Below are positions 36,670 through 44,326 of a stretch of 64,000 nt of DNA, piece by piece (the first letter of the stretch is position 1; each line of letters starts with the position of its first letter). A program made the translations under genes and the position numbers. Origin of the DNA: AP-15 sp963701815 (GTDB lineage Bacteria > Pseudomonadota > Alphaproteobacteria > ATCC43930 > CGMCC-115725); assembly GCA_963701815.1 (NCBI GenBank), contig CAVPBN010000031.1, positions 62,001 to 126,000 of the forward strand. The letters run 5' to 3'. The notes beneath the pieces are model-generated. The model saw nothing but the letters and a program-made list of their open reading frames with translations. It was not told the DNA's origin and made no database searches.

Positions 36670-39600
36670 TCATGGCTGGATCAACCGCTGCCACCAGCCG
36701 CGACGCGGGGTTGCCGGCGCTTCGGCGACACCATGGGCCGCCGGCTGCGCAAGGGCGGGTCCGCCCGCAGTCGGATCGGGCTCCGCGCCGTTTGACGCCG
36801 GCGTCGCCGGCTTCTCGCCCGGTTGTGCGACGACCGTTTCCGGTGGCGGCGACGCGATCTCGGCAATCTCGATCGTCTCGGCCGCCGGGTGAGACACTAC
36901 CGGATGCCCGGCTGCGGGGCGATCCGGTTGCGGCGGGTCGCTCTCGCCCGTCGCGGCCGAATCGGCAAGGTCGCCCGCGGGATCGCCGACCAGCGCCGGC
37001 AGGCTTGCCGCCTCGATCGCGGCTGCTTCCCTCGCCGCTGCGTGTTCTGTCGACCAAGCGGGCGACCAAGCGGGCGGCCAAGCGGGCAGCGGGTCGGGCG
37101 GCTCGGGCGGCGGATCGGGAATCGTCGACCACGCGGCTTCCGGTTCCGCCGCCTCGACTGCGGATACCGGCAGGATCTCGACCGTCGCCGAAGCCGGCCG
37201 CGGGTCCGTGAAGCTCGGCTCTTCGCCCTCATCGCGGTGAGTTCGGCGTCTGCCGCCACGCCGCCCGCGGCGGCGGCGGTGCCGGTCGGCATCGCTGTCC
37301 TCCTCGGGAGTACGCTCGCCGCTCGCCTCTCGATCCGGCGCCGCGGCGATTTCGATCGCCGCTTCCGCCGGCATTTCGGCGGTGTCCGGCAGGGCTTCGG
37401 TCGCCTGCGAGGCGGGCTCATCCTCGCGCCGGCGCCGGCGGCGGCGACTGCGGCCGCGGCTCCGGCCGCGGCGGTCCGACTCGGCCGTATTATCGGAGGT
37501 TTCCGCCTCGGCGGTTTCCACCTCGGCCGTTTCGGGCATTTCGCTCTCGTCTTCGCTCTCGGCCTGGTCTTCCTCGACCGCCGATTGGGTCAGCGGGGCA
37601 GGTATGGCAGCCATCTCGGCCACCCCGTAGGAACGCAACCGCTCCAGCCGGAATGCCGGCGGGATCAGCGTATCGTCGCGCGCCACGATGACCTGCAGAT
37701 TATAGCGTGCTTCCAGCTGGATCAGCGAGTTGCGCTTCTGGTTGAGGATGTAGAGCGCCACCGAGGTCGGTACCGAGACGGTAACCTCAGCCGTCCGCCG
37801 GCGCATCCCTTCCTCCTCGATCGAGCGCAGCACATGCAGCGCGGTCGACTCGGTGGAGCGGACGAACCCGGCGCCGCCGCAATGCGGGCAGGGCTGCGTC
37901 GAGGCTTCGGCCAAGGACGGACGCAGCCTCTGGCGGGACATTTCCAGTAACCCGAACGGGCTGATGCGGCCGACCTGGATGCGGGCGCGATCGTTCTTCA
38001 GCGCCTCCTTGAGCCGGCGTTCCACCGCCCCTTGATTGCGATGCTCCTCCATATCGATGAAGTCGATGACGATCAGGCCGGCAAGGTCGCGCAGCCGCAG
38101 CTGCCGGGCAATTTCCTCGGCCGCTTCGAGATTGGTGCGCAGCGCCGTTTCTTCGATATTGCGCTCGCGCGTCGACCGCCCGGAGTTGACGTCGATCGCG
38201 ACCAGCGCCTCGGTTTGGTTGATCACCACATAGCCGCCCGAGCGCAGCTGAACGATCGGCGAGTGGATCGCGTCGATCTGGCCCTCGACTTGAAAGCGGT
38301 GCAGCAGCCCGACCTGCGGGTCGCGATAGGGCTGCACCCGCTTGGCATGGCTCGGCATCAGCATCTTCATAAAGGCCTTGGCCGTGCGATAGCCGTCTTC
38401 GCCTTCGATCAGCACCTCGTCGATGTCGCGGGTGTAGAGGTCGCGGATCGACCGTTTGATCAGATTGCCTTCCTCATAGATCAGGGCCGGTGCGGTCGAC
38501 TTCAGCGTCAGCTCGCGGATCTCGTTCCACAGCCGCAGCAGGTATTCGTAGTCGCGTTTGATTTCGGCCTTCGAGCGCTCGGCGCCGGCGGTGCGCACGA
38601 TCACCCCCATGCCGTCGGGAATGTCGAGTTCCTCGAGGATGTCCTTCAGTCGGCGCCGGTCGCTGATGCTGGTAATCTTGCGCGACACGCCGCCGCCGCG
38701 GGCGGTGTTCGGCATCAACACGCAGTAGCGCCCGGCCAGCGACAGGTAGGTGGTCAGCGCCGCACCCTTGTTGCCGCGCTCCTCCTTGGTGACCTGCACC
38801 AGCATGATCTGGCGCCGCTTGATCACCTCCTGGATCTTGTAGCGCCGGAACGTGCGGGAGCGTTGGCGCTCGGCCTCCTCGAAATCGTCGCCGCCGATCG
38901 TCTCGATCGACTCGGCGTCGCCGGCCTCGGCCGGTGCCGCCGGTTCCCCGGTCCACAGCGACGCCTCGGCGATCTCGCCGCCCGGTTCTCCGCCGCCGGC
39001 CGTCTCCGATGCCGTTGCAGCGTCCCCCCTGTCCGACGCGGCGGCCGTCGCCTCGGGCAGGGCGAAGTCCTGACCCTCATACGGCGTTTCAGGCTCATAC
39101 GAGGTATCGCGCTCATACGAGGTTTCGGGCCCATACGAGGTTTCCGGCCCATACGGTGTTTCGGGCCCATACGGCGTTTCGGGCCCATACCGCGTTTCCG
39201 GCTCATACGAGGTTGCCGGCGTGTAGGAGGCGGCCGGCATGACCGAAGAAGCCGGCGTATCCTCCCGCCAAACGCCTTCGTTCTGATTCGCCTCGGCCTG
39301 GGCCGCCTCGTCGGGCGACAAGTTTGCCGGAGCGTGCCGGTCCGCGCTCGGCACATCGGTCTCGCTCGCCGCAGGGCCCGAGATTTCCTCGGCGGGCCCG
39401 GTCTCGCCCGCTTCGTCGTCGCCGCCCTCGGACGCTTCCGGGACCCGGACCGGCTCCGGCAGCGCCGCTTCGAGCGGCACGCCGGTTTCCTCGGGGCCCT
39501 CGGCTTCGGGTTCGCGCGGCGGCGAATCATGACCCGCCGGCTCGCCGCTGCGGTCACCCACCGGGATCCGGTAATAGTCGGGATGGATCTCGCTGAAGGC

Positions 39601-39807
39601 GAGGAACCCGTGGCGGTTGCCGCCGTATTCGACGAAGGCAGCCTGCAACGAGGGTTCTACTCGGGTGACCCTGGCGAGATAGATATTGCCTTTTACCTGC
39701 TGCTTGGTCGAGGATTCGACATCGAACTCTTCGAGACGGCTGCCGTTGAGCACCACCACCCGGGTCTCTTCCGGATGAGTGGCATCGATGAGCATGCGCT
39801 TTGCCAT
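36670..39807 (-). CDS. rne: ribonuclease E/G with long S1 insertion and disordered tail
   Basis: A 1045-residue endoribonuclease for rRNA processing and mRNA decay. The start MAKRMLIDATHPEETRVVV is the family start. The S1 domain (QQVKGNIYLARVTRVEPSLQ, YGGNRHGFLAFSEIHPDYY) is interrupted by about 230 acidic residues with a hexapeptide repeat before resuming at YKIQEVIKRRQIMLVQVTKEE. The catalytic part has AIDVNSGR and LIVIDFIDME with the metal Asp residues, and the Zn-link CPHCGG. The last 300 residues are an Arg/Glu-rich degradosome scaffold ending WWQRLIQP. The frame is intact. Confidence 0.94.
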   Translation of the reverse strand: MAKRMLIDATHPEETRVVVLNGSRLEEFDVESSTKQQVKGNIYLARVTRVEPSLQAAFVEYGGNRHGFLAFSEIHPDYYRIPVGDRSGEPAGHDSPPREPEAEGPEETGVPLEAALPEPVRVPEASEGGDDEAGETGPAEEISGPAASETDVPSADRHAPANLSPDEAAQAEANQNEGVWREDTPASSVMPAASYTPATSYEPETRYGPETPYGPETPYGPETSYGPETSYERDTSYEPETPYEGQDFALPEATAAASDRGDAATASETAGGGEPGGEIAEASLWTGEPAAPAEAGDAESIETIGGDDFEEAERQRSRTFRRYKIQEVIKRRQIMLVQVTKEERGNKGAALTTYLSLAGRYCVLMPNTARGGGVSRKITSISDRRRLKDILEELDIPDGMGVIVRTAGAERSKAEIKRDYEYLLRLWNEIRELTLKSTAPALIYEEGNLIKRSIRDLYTRDIDEVLIEGEDGYRTAKAFMKMLMPSHAKRVQPYRDPQVGLLHRFQVEGQIDAIHSPIVQLRSGGYVVINQTEALVAIDVNSGRSTRERNIEETALRTNLEAAEEIARQLRLRDLAGLIVIDFIDMEEHRNQGAVERRLKEALKNDRARIQVGRISPFGLLEMSRQRLRPSLAEASTQPCPHCGGAGFVRSTESTALHVLRSIEEEGMRRRTAEVTVSVPTSVALYILNQKRNSLIQLEARYNLQVIVARDDTLIPPAFRLERLRSYGVAEMAAIPAPLTQSAVEEDQAESEDESEMPETAEVETAEAETSDNTAESDRRGRSRGRSRRRRRRREDEPASQATEALPDTAEMPAEAAIEIAAAPDREASGERTPEEDSDADRHRRRRGRRGGRRRTHRDEGEEPSFTDPRPASATVEILPVSAVEAAEPEAAWSTIPDPPPEPPDPLPAWPPAWSPAWSTEHAAAREAAAIEAASLPALVGDPAGDLADSAATGESDPPQPDRPAAGHPVVSHPAAETIEIAEIASPPPETVVAQPGEKPATPASNGAEPDPTAGGPALAQPAAHGVAEAPATPRRGWWQRLIQP
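39078..39221 (-). repeat. 18-bp tandem repeats inside rne
   Basis: Eight imperfect copies of an 18-base unit with CATAC at each period on the plus strand. They encode hexapeptides of the type YGPETP/S in the S1 insertion of RNase E. The unit being a multiple of three keeps the frame when copy number changes. Confidence 0.85.
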
Positions 39808-40309
39808 TCGGGCGTAACTCCGGGCCGCGCCGCGGCCGCGCGAAATTCGGCCGGCGGCGCGGTCCCGTGTGCAAGGAAGCCGGCTGCGTCTGAATTCACA
39901 CCCTCGAAGAGGGGCTGGATCTCGGCCATGGCGAATCTCGTCACGAGACGGCTTCGGGTTTCGACGATCCGCCTCGCCCGGCGCTGCCGTCCGGCGCTGC
40001 CGCGCGCGCCGCCGATCGAACGGGCTTGCATGCGGTGCCTCGCCAAGTGCGGCGCCCGTTGGGCGGGCGGCGGTTTTTCGCACGTTACAATCTAACGATA
40101 GATCGCGGGTTCGACAATGGCCTCATCCGGTTCAATCCGCGGTCGGCAAAGCCCGCGCGCGGGGGATGCGGCAGCTCGTCCTTGTTATGGCTCGACAGGA
40201 ACCTTGGAAGCGGCAGCCGGTTGGCGCATAAGACAGCGCGTGCCGCCCGGGGCCGATCCGACCGGTCCGGCGGTTGGTTTGCTCGGGGGCGCTGGTACCG
40301 CGGCGACAG
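39808..40309. other. intergenic region between divergent rne and PBP1A gene
   Basis: About 500 bases without a credible gene. It must contain both divergent promoters and the rne leader. TACAAT at 40086-40091 is a possible -10 box for the plus strand without a clear -35. In many alphaproteobacteria an N-acetylmuramoyl-L-alanine amidase gene precedes the PBP1A gene; none is seen here. Confidence 0.4.
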
Positions 40310-43006
40310 ATGGTCAAGCTTATCCGGTTTTTGTTTGTCTGCGCGGTCGTGCTGGCGATCGTGGGATGCGGGTTTGTCGGCGTCACCCTCTGGCATTTCG
40401 GCCGCGATCTGCCCGATTACCAGCAGCTCGCCCATTACCAGCCGCCGATCACGACACGGGTCTATGCCGGCGACGGCCGGCTGTTGGCCGAGTATGCGAC
40501 CGAGCGGCGCGTCTTCTTGCCGATCCAGGCGATCCCGAAACTGGTCAGCAATGCCTTCATCGCTGCCGAGGATAAGAATTTCTACAGCCATCACGGCGTC
40601 GATCCGGTGTCTATCGCTCGGGCCGCGATCACCGATATCGGCCGGCTTCGAGAAAATCGCCGCCCGATCGGGGCCTCGACGATCACCCAGCAGGTCGCCA
40701 AGAACATGCTGCTCAGCAACGAGTTGTCGGCCTCGCGCAAGATCAAGGAGATCCTGCTGGCGACCCGGATCGAGGCGGCATTGCCCAAGGACCGGATCCT
40801 CGAACTTTATCTGAACGAGATCTATCTCGGCCGAGGCGCCTATGGCGTCGCGGCGGCGGCGCTCGGCTATTTCAATAAATCGCTCGACCAGTTGACGCTC
40901 GGCGAGGCGGCCTTCCTGGCCGGTCTGCCAAAGGCGCCGAACCGGTACAATCCGACCCGTTTCCCCGAGGCGGCGCAGGCCCGCCGGGATTGGGTAATCG
41001 ACCGCATGGTCGAGGACGGCATGGCGACCCGGCAATCGGCCGCCGCAGCCGAGGCCGAGCCGATCGCGCTGAACCACCGGCAGCCGGCCGAGCAGGTGGC
41101 GGCGCCCTATTTCGCCGAGGAGGTCAGGCGCCAATTGCTGGCCCGGTTCGGCGAAAAGGCGCTTTACCAATCGGGGCTGTCGGTGCGCACCAGCCTCGAC
41201 CCGCGCATGCAGCAGGATGCCGACCAGGCATTGCGCACCGGCCTGATCGCCTACGACAGGGTGCATGGCGGTTGGCGCGGCGCGGTGGCGCATATCGACC
41301 CCGCCGGCGATTGGGCGGCGCATCTCGCTCGGGTGCCGGTCCCCGGCGTGGTCGGCGATGTCGGCTGGCAGCTGGCGGTCGTGCTGCGCAGCGCCGCCGG
41401 CGGCGCCGAGATCGGGTTCGCCAGCGGTGAAACCGGGCGTATCCCGTTCTCCGAGATGCGCTGGGCGCGCCGCCGTCTTCGGAATAACAGCCTCGGCCCG
41501 TTTCCGCGCGGCCCCGGCGATGTGGTCAAACCCGGCGATGTCGTGATGGTCACCCCGATCGTGGCGTCCCACGCGGTAAAGGGCCAGGCAGGCAAAGGGC
41601 AGGCGGGCAAGGATGCGGCGGAAGCGAAGGCCCGGGCGGGCGCCGAAACCCCGCCCGACGGGTACAATTTGTGCCAGGTCCCCGAGGTGTCGGGCGCGCT
41701 GATCGCAATGGATCCGCACACCGGCAGGGTGCTCGCGGTCAGCGGCGGGTTCAGCTTTGCCATCAGCCAGTTCGATCGCGCGACCCAGGCCTATCGGCAA
41801 ACCGGCTCGGCGATCAAGCCGTTCGTGTTTCTGACGGCGCTCGACCATGGCTTTACGCCGTCGACGCTGGTCAGCGACGCGCCGATCTCGCTGCCCCAGG
41901 GACCGGGTTTGCCGATGTGGTCGCCGAGCAATTACGAGGCCGACAGTTTTCGCGGACCGACCCCGCTGCGCATCGGGCTCGAGCAGTCGATCGATACGCT
42001 GACCGTCCGGCTCGCCACGATGGTCGGCATGAAGCCGGTCGCCGATACGATCGAGCGGTTCGGCATCATCGACCATGTGCCGATGGAATACGCCTACACC
42101 CTCGGCGCCGGGGCCACCACCCCGATGCGGCTGACCGCAGCCTATGCGATGCTGGTCAACGGCGGAAAGCGCATCGCCCCGACGCTGATCGATCGGGTCC
42201 AGGACCGCAACGGCAAGACCATCTTCCGCGCCGACGACCGCTCGTGCGACGGTTGCGCCGATGTCGAGTGGGATGATCAGAAGGCGCCGGTCGTCCCGGA
42301 TCAGCGGCCTCAGGTGGCCGACCCCGACTCGGCCTATCAGCTGGTCACGATGATGGAAGGCGTGGTCCAGCGCGGCACCGGGATCGCGGTCAAGGCCGTC
42401 GGCCGGCCGATCGCCGGCAAGACCGGGACTACCAACAATTATCGCGACGCGTGGTTCGAGGGCTTCACTCCCGACCTCGCCGCCGGGGTGTATATCGGCT
42501 ATGACGACCCCGACAGCCTGGGCAAGGACGAGACCGGCGGGCATGTCGCCGCGCCGGTGTTCCGCGACTTTATGATCGCGGCGCTGAAAGGCGTGCCGGC
42601 GACCGATTTCCGCATCCCGCCCGGGATGCGGGTCTATCGGGTCAGCGCGGCGACCGGTTTGCCGGCCTCCGGCGATGGGCCGGCGATCTACGAGGCCTAC
42701 AAGCCCGGGACCGAGCCCGGCATGAAGCGCGAGGCCGACGGCCAAGCCGCCGACGATGCCGACGGAATGCCGGCCGCCGGCGACAGCGCCGACGGCGACA
42801 GCCGGGACGGCGGCACCGCGACGGCCGATCTCGGCGCGGCCGCGACCGGCGCCGGACCAGACCCCGCCGTGCCGGGCTCGACGGCGCCGGACGCGGGCGC
42901 GCCCGGCATGATCGCCGGCCCCGGCGCAAGCGACGCAGCCGGCGCCCGCAGCGCGGTATTGCCGGCGCGCGGCGGGCCCGGCAGCGGCACCGGCGGCCTC
43001 TATTAG
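40310..43006 (+). CDS. mrcA: penicillin-binding protein 1A, bifunctional peptidoglycan synthase
   Basis: An 898-residue class A PBP. It has an N-terminal membrane anchor (residues 4-24) and a GT51 glycosyltransferase with AAEDKNFYSHHGVDP and GASTITQQVAKNMLL. The OB-like domain follows, then the transpeptidase with the nucleophile in QTGSAIKPF (SxxK) and GKTGTTNN (KTG). The position of the SxN motif reads EQSIDTLTVRLA, with Asp instead of Asn. The C-terminal 100 residues are Gly/Ala/Asp-rich and probably disordered. It is followed 31 bases later by prfB. Confidence 0.93.
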   Translation: MVKLIRFLFVCAVVLAIVGCGFVGVTLWHFGRDLPDYQQLAHYQPPITTRVYAGDGRLLAEYATERRVFLPIQAIPKLVSNAFIAAEDKNFYSHHGVDPVSIARAAITDIGRLRENRRPIGASTITQQVAKNMLLSNELSASRKIKEILLATRIEAALPKDRILELYLNEIYLGRGAYGVAAAALGYFNKSLDQLTLGEAAFLAGLPKAPNRYNPTRFPEAAQARRDWVIDRMVEDGMATRQSAAAAEAEPIALNHRQPAEQVAAPYFAEEVRRQLLARFGEKALYQSGLSVRTSLDPRMQQDADQALRTGLIAYDRVHGGWRGAVAHIDPAGDWAAHLARVPVPGVVGDVGWQLAVVLRSAAGGAEIGFASGETGRIPFSEMRWARRRLRNNSLGPFPRGPGDVVKPGDVVMVTPIVASHAVKGQAGKGQAGKDAAEAKARAGAETPPDGYNLCQVPEVSGALIAMDPHTGRVLAVSGGFSFAISQFDRATQAYRQTGSAIKPFVFLTALDHGFTPSTLVSDAPISLPQGPGLPMWSPSNYEADSFRGPTPLRIGLEQSIDTLTVRLATMVGMKPVADTIERFGIIDHVPMEYAYTLGAGATTPMRLTAAYAMLVNGGKRIAPTLIDRVQDRNGKTIFRADDRSCDGCADVEWDDQKAPVVPDQRPQVADPDSAYQLVTMMEGVVQRGTGIAVKAVGRPIAGKTGTTNNYRDAWFEGFTPDLAAGVYIGYDDPDSLGKDETGGHVAAPVFRDFMIAALKGVPATDFRIPPGMRVYRVSAATGLPASGDGPAIYEAYKPGTEPGMKREADGQAADDADGMPAAGDSADGDSRDGGTATADLGAAATGAGPDPAVPGSTAPDAGAPGMIAGPGASDAAGARSAVLPARGGPGSGTGGLY

Positions 43007-43037
43007 CGATCCATCGGAACCATCAACGGAGCGAAAT

Positions 43038-44163
43038 ATGCGGGCCGAAATCGAGGCGGCGGTCGGCGACATCAGAAGGTCGCTGACCCTGCTGAGGAGG
43101 CATCTTTGACTGGGATGCGTCATCCCGGCGCCTCGCCGAACTGAACGCCGAGGTCGAGAACCCGCGTCTGTGGGACGACCCTGCTGCGGCGCAAAAGCTG
43201 TTGCGCGAGCGCACCCGGCTCGACCAGGCGATCGGCAGCTGCCGGCGCATCGAGCGCGAGGTCGACGAGGCGGTCGAACTGATCGAGTTGGGCGAAAGCG
43301 AAGGCGAGGCCGCGATCGTCGCCGAGGCCGAGGCCGCGCTCGACCGACTGCGCGCCGAAGCGGCCCGGCGCGAACTCGAGAGCCTGCTTTCGGGCGAAGC
43401 CGACGGCAACGACTGTTATCTCGAAGTTCATGCCGGGGCCGGCGGCACCGAGGCCCAGGATTGGGCCGAAATGCTGTTGCGCATGTATGTGCGCTGGGCC
43501 GATGCCCACGATTACGAGGTCGAATGGCTCGAAGAGAGCGGCGGCGAGGAAGCCGGGCTCAAATCGGCGACGGTCCGGATCGCCGGCCCGGACGCCTATG
43601 GCTGGCTGAAGACCGAGAGCGGCGTGCACCGGCTGGTGCGGATCTCGCCGTTCGATTCAAACGACCGGCGCCACACCAGCTTCGCCTCGGTCTGGGTCTA
43701 TCCGGTGGTCGACGACAAGATCGAGGTCGAGATCAACGACAAGGATCTGCGCATCGACACCTACCGCGCCTCGGGCGCCGGCGGCCAGCACGTCAACAAG
43801 ACCGACAGCGCGATCCGCATCACCCACGCCCCGAGCGGCATCGTCGTGCAGTGCCAGAGCGAGCGCTCGCAGCATCAGAACCGCGCCCATGCCTTTGCGA
43901 TGCTGCGCGCCCGCCTCTACGAGGCCGAGTTGCAGCGCCGCGAGGCGGCGACCGAGGCGATGAACGCGACCAAGACCGATATCGGCTGGGGCCATCAGAT
44001 CCGGTCCTACGTGCTGCAGCCCTATCAGATGGTCAAGGACCTGCGCACCGGGGTCGAGACCGGGAATACCGGTGCGGTGCTCGACGGCGACATCGACCGC
44101 TTCCTCGCCGCCTCACTCGCCGCCCGGATCGAGGGCGCCGACGCGATCGCCACAAACCCCTGA
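43038..44163 (+). CDS. prfB: peptide chain release factor 2 with programmed +1 frameshift
   Basis: The start ATG at 43038 has GGAG upstream. The zero frame gives 23 codons and stops at TGA (43107-43109). Skipping T43107 gives a continuous 374-residue RF2: 43038-43106 joined to 43108-44163. The protein has the SPF recognition motif (RISPFDSNDRRHTSF) and the GGQ catalytic loop (SGAGGQHVNKTDSAIR). RF2 ends translation at UGA and UAA, and its own in-frame UGA makes expression self-limiting. Confidence 0.95.
43095..43110 (+). promoter_or_regulatory. prfB frameshift signal
   Basis: AGGAGG (43095-43100), a three-base spacer and CTTTGAC (43104-43110) form the classic autoregulatory frameshift site. 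The Shine-Dalgarno-like sequence pushes the ribosome forward while it waits at UGA. Confidence 0.93.
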
Positions 44164-44185
44164 CCGCCGGGCGAGCGGATGCGTG

Positions 44186-44288
44186 CTTCGAGACGCGGCC
44201 CGCAGGGCGCTCCTCATCATGAGGCAATACATTGATACCATTCAGAAAAACCTCATCCTGAGGAAGCCGCGCAGCGGCTGTCTCGAAG
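44186..44288 (+). repeat. palindromic repeat, left flank of the restriction island
   Basis: 103 bp bounded by CTTCGAGAC and GTCTCGAAG. The interior holds two smaller palindromes, CCTCATCATGAGG and CCTCATCCTGAGG. The same design occurs at 45426-45522 and 51441-51577. Confidence 0.75.
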
Positions 44289-44326
44289 GGCCTGCCCCGG
44301 CGACGGCCGGGGACGCTCGGCGCCCG

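Noticed and set aside
39078..39221. CRISPR-like appearance of the regularly spaced CATAC repeats
   Set aside because: The 18-base period has no spacers and is in frame within rne; it is a coding tandem repeat.
38032..40095. Long plus-strand open frame opposite rne (687 codons), and another at 36823-37950
   Set aside because: The composition is Arg/Gly/His-rich with no family signal, and rne on the other strand is a complete conserved gene. These are GC-driven antisense shadows.
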